A stretch of 64,000 nt of DNA, taken from assembly GCA_903813345.2 (NCBI GenBank), contig CAIIXF020000012.1:36192528-36256527 (forward strand). The letters run 5' to 3'. Below, one piece after another: positions 14,869 through 24,928 of this stretch. The first letter of the stretch is position 1; the number at the start of each line of letters is the position of its first letter. The DNA is from Owenia fusiformis (Eukaryota > Annelida > Polychaeta > Sabellida > Oweniidae). The translations under genes were made by a program, and so were the position numbers. The notes under the pieces are model-generated. The model ran no database searches and was not told the DNA's origin. It saw only the letters and a list, made by a program, of their open reading frames with translations.

Positions 14869-15737
14869 GGTAGCTTATAGTAGGTAGGGTTCATGACTAA
14901 GGATGACAACTTGATCACCACAATTGAAAATGAAAATTAAGAAAGGCATTTTACGTTTTCTTCTATACATGTACTTGTAATGCTATAGTGTTTAAGTTGC
15001 ATATAGTAAACCAAGATTCATAATAGAACAAGTGCTGCTAATACTAGCAGAAAAAATATTTGAGCATAGGTTTCCTTTAATACTGTTTTAAGCAGGGCGT
15101 TGTTTTGACCTTGTAACTGAATTAACTCTCTGCTGTCAATGATTTATTTTACAGTAATGTTCTGCATTATTGCTTAAGTTAAGTATTAAGTAGAGTTGAA
15201 CTAAATATTTTGAGAAACCTTGACCTGTATTTATGAACTTACCTACTTTAGGTTCTACAGGGTGTGCAACTTTTTTAAAAGGCTAGAAAAGTATAACATT
15301 ACGGTATTGGCACACAAAATCATTTACAAAAACTTAAGGATAGGCATTGTTTACCATTCAAATACTTAAGCTAAAACTTGACTTAATCTTTTTTGTCAGA
15401 TCTTAGAATATCAATGGTCAATTGGTCATATGTCCGAGATTTACTGTTTTTCCTAGAAAATGTGACTTTTGTATGATTTTATGTGATCAACAATAACACA
15501 TTCATTATGTTGACTAAATATGCTACAATCTTGGATAACTGTTTAAACAATGTCTAGTACAGGTTTATATCAGTATCTAGTCACAATGGTATTATGTTAT
15601 ACTGTATCTTCGTATTAATTATTTATTTAACCAATGCTCTATGCTTCCGCCTTTCACCTTCACTATCATTCCCAGCCATCGGGCAAGAGTCACTTTGGGA
15701 TATCTGAAGAAGATTACCCCTCCATTCATTAGTCCTG
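14869..15737. other. spacer between sulfotransferase copies
   Basis: AT-rich sequence with no open frame of note and no transposon ends I can identify. It lies between the minisatellite and the paralogue fragments. Confidence 0.4.
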
Positions 15738-15803
15738 ATGTCATTCTTTCCTTGTAGATTTTATTAAACATCTCATTCTATGCCACAATAAAGTGTTGTT
15801 TCA
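15738..15803 (-). pseudogene. fragment of a third sulfotransferase last exon
   Basis: On the minus strand this repeats the middle of the sulfotransferase last exon (the QNEMFNKIYKE region), with substitutions. It runs directly into the 3'-untranslated-like sequence of the next copy. It has no splice site and no stop in the right place, so it is a duplication scar. Confidence 0.8.
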
Positions 15804-15826
15804 TGTTTTTGTAAAATTACATAATC

Positions 15827-16936
15827 TTAAGTATCTAACATGTTGTCATAGACAAATCGGATTCCCTTCATTCTTGTCTTGTAGACTTTATTAAACATCT
15901 CATTCTGTGCCACAGTAAAGTGCTGTTTCCATGCACCAACTTCCCCTGAAATATAGATGAAACAGAATTTACTGTAATTGATATCATCTATTTGGAATCT
16001 AGATGCTCAAATAAGCTTTTAAGAAATATCTGGGTAGAAAAGATGTTAAACACCTTTATTTTATATTTTCATCTTATATTTATCAAAATCCAAGAATTGT
16101 TAGTTTAGCTTTGTACGAGTATAAGTGACCAAATATTAGGTATTTACATGTGATATTGAGCGAGGATCCATACAGAATTTTACAGAAAAATATTAATTCA
16201 GATATCTTTTTCAATTTAAACTGTGCAAATGAAGTCTCACAATACATGTAATAATATAAGGCACTTGTTCCTCAATTTTTGCTTCACCTATTGTAATTTT
16301 ATTCTTCTCTTTTGTGGCTATGCTCCCACTCTAGTGACATTGATTATATACCCTTTACTTAAGAAAAGTAAAAGATTATGATGAGACTTTGTTTTTTGTT
16401 GATCACGTTCAATTTTTAAAACCTTTTCTGAACATCATATCTGCTCCCCTTCTATCTCTTGTATAGGGATCATATTCTTCATTGCGAGATTGTATGACAT
16501 CAATATGTGTTTCATCAACCTTTTTCTTGTAATCTTCTTCACTCCAGCTTACGCCTAAATATTTAGCTATCTTCTTTATGGTACCAAGTGTATCCTAGAA
16601 ATGTACACATCCATCTATTAAACTATTAAAATTGATCAATTAATTTATGTTTTCATGAGGGGTATAAGAAGGTAAAATATTTTGTTATTATTAGATTTTT
16701 ATTCAATAAGGATTGAACAAGGTAGTTTATTTTCATTTTCAGGGTGGCAGCAATTTTGAAATGTTTTTGGCCCACTCTGTATGTTTTGTTTGGTGGCACT
16801 TACAGATTTTTCTAGTTCATAAGCTTTGAAAAATATTTGCTGTGCATTTATTACATTTTGAGTCTCCAAATATTTTAAAAATCACCACACAAAATACTAA
16901 CATTTTGGTTTTTTTCATATGTGAGGAACAGCATAT
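15827..16936 (-). pseudogene. second sulfotransferase copy, 3' half only
   Basis: The last exon (15945-15827, TAA stop) and the penultimate exon (16594-16423) are intact, with the same lengths (119 and 172 bp), phases and borders as in the complete gene. By eye, 33 of 38 and 44 of 57 residues match. MMFRKG and EVGAWK keep the GxxGxxK motif. The preceding exon is present only from 16936 to 16902 (MLFLTYEKNQN) and then homology stops abruptly. Exons 1-3, with the PAPS 5' loop and catalytic His, are absent up to the window edge. It is a truncated paralogue, most likely a pseudogene. The break coincides with the start of unrelated, element-rich sequence. Confidence 0.85.
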
Positions 16937-16983
16937 TTCTTTTGGAACATTTTTGTTCATTTTATTCTGTATTATTTATTTAG

Positions 16984-17157
16984 AAATCCATGTTAAGAAA
17001 TGATATAAAACCCAAAGTTATACACTGGTTATTAGGATCTATATCAGATGAAGTTACACACAAAACTATGTCTCTATATAATGGGAAGGTTCTCCATAAA
17101 GCTGATGCAACAGATGAGTTTATAAATCACCCAAGAATTAGTCTGGAGGAAGATTAA
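16984..17157 (+). other. unidentified short open segment at the truncation point
   Basis: Starting after an acceptor-like TTATTTAG, a plus-strand frame of 57 codons runs to TAA at 17155. It begins KSMLRNDIKP and contains VIHWLLGSISDE and ending HPRISLEED. Its composition looks coding rather than random, but I do not recognise the family. An in-frame TAG directly precedes it, so it would need splicing or the ATG at 16990. It could be the tail of a transposon protein. Confidence 0.3.
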
Positions 17158-17371
17158 TACTCCGTTGAATTGTTCAGCCAAACTGAATTAAGGAGATCCC
17201 TAAGTTAATCACAAATCTTCTAATTAAGCACATGATTGTTAAGGTCTATTACCCATGCAGAAAATCTCTTGATCTCCTTATGATCATTGTGAAATATTGT
17301 GTTTTGTGGATTATGTCATCAGGTTTGTGGATGGATGTTGACCCTTTGTTATGCTTATGGACTTCAAGACT

Positions 17372-17489
17372 CAATTTTGTCTATCCCACATCATTTAGAC
17401 TGGGTGCTCTATTTTGTATGAATTTTGTCTATCCCGCATCATTTAAGACTTGGTGCTCTATTTTGTATGGATTTTGTCTATCCCGCATT
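17372..17489. repeat. 49-bp repeat, left block (about 2.3 units)
   Basis: TATCCCACATCATTTAGACT and GGTGCTCTATTTTGTATG units here are the same as those at 20221-20780 and lie in the same orientation. The block overlaps the 3' end of the gag-like ORF, whose last residues (CGIDKIHTK) are encoded by the repeat. Confidence 0.9.
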
Positions 17490-18291
17490 GTTTGTTACCG
17501 GAGTATTTTTTGTCTGGTTTTTGGTTGACTGGCTTTTGGGTTTCAAGAAAGGGCTGCCCTAGGCGTAGTGAAGCTTTTGAGAAAAGTTCAGTGTTGAAGT
17601 GGTCCCATTGAAAATTCATTTGCTTCTTGTTGAGTCTAAAGTTTTCATCATAGAGCTTAGCTGTTTGAAAGTTTCCGTATTGGGCCATTTCTCTAATATC
17701 TTCACCATATTTCAATAGCTTGGTGACCTCATTTTTGTGTGCTTGGCAATAAATTGATGTGTAAATGTGAAAAGCAGTTGTCCAATTGTTTATATTGTAT
17801 ATCAGGTTCTTTACCTTTGGGGGGTTAACAAGATCGCTTATAGCTTGACTTAGGGGGTTAACTAGTTTTGGTCTTAAATCTTGAGTGGCTGTTAATAGTT
17901 GGTTGAAATCTACATAGGCGTTTGAGACAATTTGTTTTTTAATTTTTTCTTCAATTCTGGATGTTAGGGGAATTCCTGCCCCTGTTAATGGAATAATATT
18001 TTGTGGTGCCAAATGATAGGACTCACCCGCACTGGCCTCTTCTGTGGGAGCCTTCAGGAAGTTCTCTATAATCTCTCCCATGTTTGAATCTGGCGGAGAA
18101 GCTGAAGTTGAAGGCGACGGTTCCTGCTCTTGCCTGAGCTTTTTGAACAAAGACTCCACAATTGCATCCCTGTCAGCTTCACTCAGACTTCCTGATTGTT
18201 TTCTCTTTTTCCCCCTATTTTGAGTGGCAGGTTCAGAGGCTGTATCCCCTTGCACTATGGTTGACCTATTTGCACTTCTTAGTTTTGGCAT
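17458..18291 (-). CDS. gag-like ORF1 of a DIRS/Ngaro-type element
   Basis: A 277-residue frame starts at ATG 18291. The N-terminal part is polar and S/P/E-rich, with a basic stretch (RGKKRKQ), suggesting a nucleic-acid-binding or nuclear-targeted tail. Residues from about 110 on carry the conserved pattern IEEKIKKQIV, W-TAF-IYTSIY, LLKYGEDIREMA, KLYDENFRL and W-HFNTELF, typical of the gag-like domain preceding reverse transcriptase in DIRS and Ngaro elements. The C-terminus is not native: the last nine residues come from the flanking 49-bp repeat, so the frame was truncated by a join to the satellite. No zinc knuckle is visible. Family assignment is by pattern memory. Confidence 0.65.
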   Translation of the reverse strand: MPKLRSANRSTIVQGDTASEPATQNRGKKRKQSGSLSEADRDAIVESLFKKLRQEQEPSPSTSASPPDSNMGEIIENFLKAPTEEASAGESYHLAPQNIIPLTGAGIPLTSRIEEKIKKQIVSNAYVDFNQLLTATQDLRPKLVNPLSQAISDLVNPPKVKNLIYNINNWTTAFHIYTSIYCQAHKNEVTKLLKYGEDIREMAQYGNFQTAKLYDENFRLNKKQMNFQWDHFNTELFSKASLRLGQPFLETQKPVNQKPDKKYSGNKQCGIDKIHTK

Positions 18292-18379
18292 TGTGGTTTA
18301 CCTGGAATACAGAGGGCAGCCAGAGAATTTTTGGAAACATTGTGTTCTTACAAAAATAAGGTTATGAGGAAATGATTAA

Positions 18380-19110
18380 ATTGCGTCTCATAATGAGAGA
18401 CTAATATATAACACATATAAAAAACAACATGAGTACTGCATCTCATAATGAGACGACTCATATATAACACATATAAAAACAGCATGAGTACTGCATCTCG
18501 TAATGAGACGACTCATACATAACACATATAAAACAACATGAGTACTGCATCTCATAATGAGACGACTCATATATAACACATATAAAACAACATGAGTACT
18601 GCATCTCATAATGAGACGACTCATATATAACACATACACAAACAGCATGAGTACTGCATCTCGTAATGAGACGACTCATACATAACACATATAAAACAAC
18701 ATGAGTACTGCATCTCATAATGAGACGACTCATATATAACACATACGAAAACAGCATGAGTACTGCATCTCGTAATGAGATGACTCATACATAACACGTA
18801 TAAAAACAACATGAGTACTGCATCTCATAATGAGACGACTCATATATAACACATATAAAAACAACATGAGTACTGCATCTCATAATGAGACGACTCATAT
18901 GTAACACATATAAAAAACAGCATGAGTACTGCATCTCGTAATGAGACGACTCATACATAACACATATAAAACAATATGAGTACTGCATCTCATAATGAGA
19001 CGACTCATATATAACACATATAAAAACATGAGAACTGCATCTCAAATGAGACAACTCATATATAACACATATAAAACATGAGTACTGCATCTCAAATGAG
19101 ATCGTTCATA
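18380..19110. repeat. 54/55-bp minisatellite, about 13 units
   Basis: CATGAGTACTGCATCTC recurs every 54-55 bp (for example at 18428, 18483 and 18537). Each unit has TCTCATAATGAGA, a 6+1+6 inverted repeat, and most have GACTCATATATAACACATAT. Units alternate loosely between TCTCATAATGAG and TCTCGTAATGAG forms. Because 54 is a multiple of three, it creates long minus-strand frames, which are not genes. It lies between the two element ORFs. Confidence 0.95.
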
Positions 19111-19142
19111 CCAGAACAACTAAATGTTTACAACTTAAGATA

Positions 19143-19808
19143 TTACTCTGCTGGGAATGATGGTGGTGATAAGGACTTACCAATATGGATATCCCTAGTA
19201 AGGATGAGTGATCTTTTTAGATTATCATGAAATCTTTGGAGGCCTATGTCATTTAGATGAATTCCATCCCAGATAGTTTGATTCTTAAGTCCGTGAAGGT
19301 TTAAACCTTTGTTTGGAAAAATCATTATTTGTTCCCTTGCTAGATGAAAATTACACTTTTTGGCAGGCTTTCCTAATAAATGCCATATATATTCATTCAC
19401 TTTATCCACTTTTTTGTTATAATCACTTGTACTTGGATGTATTCGGTGGAATAATAGCCCAATGCTGACGCATTTTACAAATTCATGTTGCAACAGATAG
19501 TTGCCAACTGATATAATGGCATTGGCAATCCTCTCCGGGTCTGAACCAGGGATGTCAATATCATTCTCTCCCATCTGGAGATAAATCAGCTCTGGTGCAA
19601 GTGTTGATATTTGTTTATACAAATGTGGAAGGAGGTGTTTTTTCTTGTTTTGAGATGATGATGTTAGAAGAACCCCTCCCCGTATACCTTGACACTCGAT
19701 TTCAAATTCTGATGCGTTTAATTTAAAGTTAGGTGAGCTTTTTTCAGTGAAGTTCCTCAGCCAATATATGAATGATTGTCCGAATATGAGAGTCTTTACC
19801 GCTGCCAT
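19143..19808 (-). CDS. SGNH/GDSL-family hydrolase ORF of the retroelement
   Basis: A frame of 221 residues runs from ATG 19808 to TAA 19143. The SGNH blocks are in order: IFGQSF near the N-terminus (nucleophile Ser), GIRGG (oxyanion Gly), LQMGENDI (Asn block) and WDGIHLNDIG (D-x-x-H, catalytic Asp/His). All four catalytic positions are kept, so the fold is probably intact. The family hydrolyses esters. In retroelements its role is unknown, and lipid or capsid-release functions have been suggested. No signal peptide is seen. The frame is flanked by a 12-bp inverted repeat, ACTCTGCTGGGA at 19145-19156 and its complement at 19814-19825, which overlaps the stop codon. It could also be a host gene or gene fragment, but its position beside a gag-like ORF argues for the element. 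Confidence 0.65.
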   Translation of the reverse strand: MAAVKTLIFGQSFIYWLRNFTEKSSPNFKLNASEFEIECQGIRGGVLLTSSSQNKKKHLLPHLYKQISTLAPELIYLQMGENDIDIPGSDPERIANAIISVGNYLLQHEFVKCVSIGLLFHRIHPSTSDYNKKVDKVNEYIWHLLGKPAKKCNFHLAREQIMIFPNKGLNLHGLKNQTIWDGIHLNDIGLQRFHDNLKRSLILTRDIHIGKSLSPPSFPAE

Positions 19809-19989
19809 ACTAATCCCAGCAGAGTACAAATAGGTTAGGTGTAATGTACACTTACCAAGTTTGCTGATAAAACTGATTTCCTAAGCACTCGTAATATCCA
19901 ATTGTAAGGCTTGATGACCTGTGTTTGAGTCAACTCTCCTTTTTATGAATTTAAAAAACTACTACAAAAGATTTTTACTATAATATAAA

Positions 19990-20011
19990 TCTATATATAT
20001 ATATATATAAT
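19990..20011. repeat. (TA)n microsatellite
   Basis: A run of about ten TA dinucleotides lies in the spacer upstream of the hydrolase ORF. Confidence 0.95.
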
Positions 20012-20214
20012 GACTATGAAAATCAGTTAAAATCTATTTTGTAAATGTATCGATATCTAGGCTCTAGGCTGTAAGTTGAAATATCTGTGAATGAGACTAG
20101 GTAGTTTGTGAAAACAGAAACCCTAGAGCCTGGAAGATTCTGATTGGTTACTGATGTTAGAAGTTTAAAAGGTTAAATATTGCATCACCACACAAATATC
20201 CTAATGAAGCATTA

Positions 20215-20785
20215 GGGTCATTTAAGACTTGGTGCTCTATTTGTATGGATTTTGTCTATCCCGCATCATTTAAGACTGGGTGCTCTATTTTGTATGGATT
20301 TTGTCTATCCCGCATCATTTAAGACTGGGTGCTCTATTTTGTATGGATTTTGTCTATCCCGCATCATTTAAGACTGGGTGCTCTATTTTGTATGGATTTT
20401 GTCTATCCCGCATCATTTAAGACTGGGTGCTCTATTTTGTATGGATTTTGTCTATCCCGCATCATTTAAGACTGGGTGCTCTATTTTGTTTGGATTTTGT
20501 CTATCCCGCATCATTTAAGACTGGGTGCTCTATTTTGTATGGATTTTGTCCATCCCACATCATTTAAGACTGGGTGCTCTATTTTGTTGGATTTTGTCCA
20601 TCCCACATCATTTAAGACTGGGTGCTCTATTTTGTTGGATTTTGTCTATCCCACATCATTTAAGACTGGGTGCTCTATTTTGTTGGATTTTGTCTATCCC
20701 GCATCATTTAAGACTGGGTGCTCTATTTTGTTGGATTTTGTCTATTCCACATAATTTAAGACTGGGTGTTCTATTTTGTATGGAT
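20215..20785. repeat. 49-bp minisatellite, about 12 units
   Basis: The unit TTTAAGACTGGGTGCTCTAT plus TTTGTATGGATTTTGTCTATC-type sequence recurs at 48-49-bp steps from 20221. Later units lose one or two bases (TTTGTTGGATT), giving 47-48 bp. The plus-strand frames at 20476-20809 are repeat products, not genes. The left counterpart is at 17372-17489. Confidence 0.97.
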
Positions 20786-20789
20786 AATA

Positions 20790-23177
20790 GTATCTACAAC
20801 TATTTTTGATGTTATGAATATTGTTTATCAATTTTTATTTCATTCTTCAACATACAATGTACATTGTAATATTTTCTGTATAAATGAAATGTCTCTTGGT
20901 GTTATGGTCCTAGATTGTGACATTGGTTCTTGAATATTTGAGGAATGGCCTTAGACTCTCATTTCTTTTCAGTTGCTTTAAGTACCTTTTTCAATCTCAC
21001 ATATAAAGGTCTCTCTTCAATATCTTTCATTAATAGATAACTTGTGACATTGATACAACTGGTAAATTGTTTTTCTAATATTCTCTTGTTATTTGTTCAG
21101 TAATTTTCTCCATCTTGAAACAATTGCAAACATAATTATATAATACAACACTGTATTAACCTATGCGTATCATAATATGTTTTTACAAAGATATTAATTT
21201 GTAATTAAAAGCCATTGAAAGAGGAAATAAGTGTCATTGTAACTGGTTGCCATGGAAACATATCATATTCTTAACCACATCTCAGGTAACACCACGCTAT
21301 AACTATCTCATCTGAAATGTTTTTTCATCTTCCCTTGCTCAGTCTTCTCAGTGTTCATCATACAGGAGCTGAGTGAATGAAATTGATGTTTTATATCAGG
21401 CAAAAAATGCATCTTTTAGGTTTGGTGAAGATCAAACTAGCAGAATCACACCATGGATTAAATTTTTTTTGTCCATTTGACTTCTTATTTTAAGTACATT
21501 TGTTGTTTTAGGTTCCATGGTAAAAACAGTAAAATCTGGAGTTCTTTATATGTTTGGTGTCACAGCTACTATCAATATCTCAAGAACTGTAAGTCAGATT
21601 CTATATTGTCAATGCTTTATCTACTGGTTATTGAAGTCTTTATAGATCATGATAAGATTTTTAAGATTCTTAACAATCTAAAAATGAGAGATATGTATGT
21701 TGTGGTATTTTAAGCCCATTTTAATGCATACTAGAATATCAATGTGGGAGTGATTGCTTTTGTAAATTGCTTAAAAGACAGTTAGTAAGGAAGACTAATA
21801 CAAGTCGCAAAGTGCTATTTTATGTTTCTCTTAAAATTCACTTAGAAGGAATAACAATTTACACTCACTAGATATAGTATAAAGCATCCCTTCCAAGATA
21901 TGCAACAGTAGCTGAGAATGTAGAAATTCTCAACCAGTTGTTATTTTAAAATGTAAAAAAGTTGTAAAATCATTTAAGGCAGGTAAGAGGGCATGATATT
22001 CTCAATCAATACAGCAAACAAGACTATTTCTTGAAAAAGGGAGACTATTTCTTGAAGAAGGGATGGGAGAGATTAACTCAGAAAACCAAAAATATTTCTT
22101 GTGCTTTAGAATATTACATTACATAACTGGGTATAAACTTCCTCAACTCATTGTTGTTCCCCTTTTCGGTTTATAATATCAAAACAGTGAAATCTCTTAA
22201 TGTTCTCAAATCAGGAACCCCGACTAAAGATTAAAAACATGATTGGCTCAATTTTAAAGGTGCAACAAGTAGTGCAGAGGGGCCATTCAACGATCATGGA
22301 CCAGTATCAAAATATATTTAAGTTTGGATATTTTATCAAGACTAACATCTATTTTTATTTTCTACAAAGAAACCCCCTAGATAATCATTATTTGAGCTTA
22401 TATTCCTCTTGAAACATGGTGGATCTTAAAAATATAAAAGTGGACATCCCCTTTTTGAAGCTTTGAACTGAATTTACACTTTTTAATGCTGAAATTGACA
22501 GTTTATCCATACATTTTAAGAAAATAGGTATGTCGAAGAAGATGCTAAGCCAACTGTTGCCTTGATAGCTCAGAAAAAGTTAAAATTTTCCTATTTTCTC
22601 TCTACAAGCCTTATTGCCCCTTTAACATTGGCGGCATTCAACCCATTGTCCAATAGGCAACTGTTTTTCCTTTGCCAAGAGTGAAAAGTGTTTGCCATTG
22701 GCTGATGAACAGCTGTGAGTTTTTAACTTTGGTAAGGGTTGTTTTTCTTGGTTTTAAATCTTAAAAGATATTTTGATGGATCAGGCTATTGCACAACGTA
22801 TTTCCCTTTTTATGGATGTATAGTGTGCACTTTTGTGACATGATGTTGAAAATTGTCAAACTTTTTCACTATTTTGTCGTTCTCTAAAACACACTATCTT
22901 AAAGTTTGCGATGTCTACTGATAAAAAAACTAAAAAATGTGAAATCTCTGTCCAGAGATGTCTTAGAGGATTTCTCGTCAGTGCAATCAATTTCACTGTT
23001 CACTATATTATATAATTACTGATTGAACACTGTCTGACGTTGCTAGATTAAACACGGAGATATTGGGAGAAATGAGGCAAGTAATTCAATTGTAAGATGT
23101 TTGTGGAATTCTAACTCCTGTTAATTGAATTTAGAAATGTTGGGAAAGGCTCACTACTTAGAGTTGGGGTTGTTAAT
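20790..23177. other. no gene recognised
   Basis: AT-rich sequence. The frames at 21477-21713 and 22200-22412 have no domain or splice context I can support. The missing sulfotransferase exons 1-3 of the second copy were looked for here on the minus strand and not found. Confidence 0.45.
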
Positions 23178-24196
23178 GAACACTTATTAAGACCTTTAGG
23201 TTGATGAAAATTTTACAGTCAAACCTGTATATAGGAACACTTATTAAGACCTTTAGGTTGATGAAAATTTTACAGTCAAACCTGTATATAAAAACACTTA
23301 TTAAGACCTTTAGGTTGATGGAAATTTTACAGTAAAACCTGTATATAGGAACACTTATTAAGACCTTTGAGTTGATGACAATTTTACAGTCAAACTTGTA
23401 TATAAGAACACTTATTAAGAATTTTAGGTTGATGAAAATTTTACAGTCAAACCTGTATATAGGAACACTTATTAAAACCTTTTGGTTGATGAAAATTTTA
23501 CAGTCAAACCTGTATATAGGAACACTTATTAAGACTTTTGAGTTGATGAAAATTTTACAGTCAAACCTGTATATAGGAACACTTATTAAGACCTTTAGGT
23601 TGATGAAAATTTTACAGTCAAACCTGTATATAGGAACACTTATTAAGACCTTTGAGTTGATGAAAATTTTAGTCAAACCTGTATATAGGAACACTTATTA
23701 AGACCTTTGAGTTGATGAAAATTTTACAGTCAAACCTGTATATAGGAACACTTATTAAGACATTTGGGTTGATGAAAATTCTACAGTCAAACCTGTATAT
23801 AGGAACACTTATTAAGACATTTGGGTTGATGAAAATTCTACAGTCAAACCTGTATATAGGAACACTTATTAAGACCTTTAGGTTGATGAAAATTCTACAG
23901 TCAAACCTGTATATAGGAACACTTATTAAGACCTTTGAGTTGATGAAAATTTTACAGTCAAACCTGTATATAGGAACACTTATTAAGACATTTGGGTTGA
24001 TGAAAATTCTACAGTCAAACCTGTATATAGGAACACTTATTAAGACCTTTGGGTTGATGAAAATTCTACAGTCAAACCTGTATATAGGAACACTTATTAA
24101 GACCTTTAGGTTGATGAAAATTCTACAGTCAAACCTGTATATAGGAACACTTATTAAGACCTTTGGGTTAATGAAAATTTTACAGTCAAACCTGTA
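23178..24196. repeat. 57-bp satellite, about 18 units
   Basis: The unit contains GAACACTTATTAAGACCTTT, TTGATGAAAATTTTACAG and TCAAACCTGTATATAG. At 57 bp (19 codons) it leaves both strands open, giving repeat peptides of 173 residues (minus) and 109 plus 178 residues (plus). A 2-bp loss near 23669 breaks the plus frame. The CAGTCAAACCTGTATA part matches the terminus of the MITE family seen at 26022-26175 and 58343, so the satellite is probably an amplified element end. Confidence 0.95.
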
Positions 24197-24544
24197 CAGT
24201 GTGTCTCAAAAAATGTTACACTTACAAAAAGTTCAACATCTTTCATGATTTTGACTTTTTTTCCCTAAAATATACTTAGATACCAAAAGACCAGTCTTTC
24301 TCGAATAAATCCACACCATCAGATTCAAAATCCGTTCAAGATTAACTGCACAGGACAGATTTTATAGACGCATGTGAAATCTGATTTGCGCCAAATTCTC
24401 AGTGGTTGGACATGTGTTGATCAATTCTTTTTTGGTGTGAATGCTGTGGACAGCGATATCTTGATATGATCAATGATCCAGTCGTTTCTTTCCTGAATAG
24501 AAATACAAGATTTCGTTGTCAGAGTGTTTAATTTTGTTACGTAT

Positions 24545-24790
24545 GATGGCAACAGGATGGTGCAAAGGCCAGTGGCAGATCGTTTGGTAGAACTCTTTGG
24601 AAATCAGGAGATAGCATTGAATTACCCAATGGATTGGCCCCCAGGGTCATCCCACTTTACATCCTTGATTTTTTAAAGGGCCTCGATCTGAAAGCGCTTC
24701 CGACATCATAAACTGACCTAAATGAACTTCTGCAAAAATAATTGATGGAATCAGAGTGATATTACAATGCATGTGCGCATGGGTAAGGGT
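24545..24790 (+). pseudogene. mariner-like transposase remnant
   Basis: The plus strand reads QQDGAKASGR, LFGNQEIALNYPMDWPPGSS and DFLKGLDLK-like pieces across frames, matching the QQDGAxxH, WPxxSPDL and D-FLWG-LK blocks of a Tc1/mariner DDD catalytic core. Frameshifts and stops interrupt it, and the N-terminal DNA-binding region is not recognisable. It is non-functional. Confidence 0.6.
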
Positions 24791-24928
24791 ACCTCAGATT
24801 TGCTTTGGAGAACATGTTGAGGGGACACATGTATATGTGGATAGACCCAATGATCATATGTAAGACAAATAGGAAAATTACATATGACTCAGTTAAAAGT
24901 CAAGCTTCTACTCAGAGAAAGTTAAATA

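Larger units (their letters stand above)
17372..20785 (-). mobile_element. composite Ngaro/DIRS-type retroelement remnant
   Basis: Reading on the minus strand the order is: 49-bp repeat array (20785-20215), SGNH-hydrolase ORF (19808-19143), 54-bp minisatellite (19110-18380), gag-like ORF (18291-17458), and 2.3 more 49-bp repeats (17489-17372). The gag-like domain is of the kind found in DIRS/Ngaro tyrosine-recombinase retroelements, some of which also encode an SGNH hydrolase. No reverse transcriptase, RNase H or tyrosine recombinase frame is present, so it is non-autonomous or deleted. The same 49-bp repeats in direct orientation at both ends could be the element's terminal repeats, or a host satellite it landed in. 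Confidence 0.55.

Noticed and set aside
18388-19090. Four overlapping minus-strand frames with repeated SSHYEMQYSCC-type peptides
   Set aside because: They are translations of the 54-bp minisatellite; the period is a multiple of three and no start context or domain exists.
20476-20809. Plus-strand repeat-peptide frames
   Set aside because: They are products of the 49-bp minisatellite.
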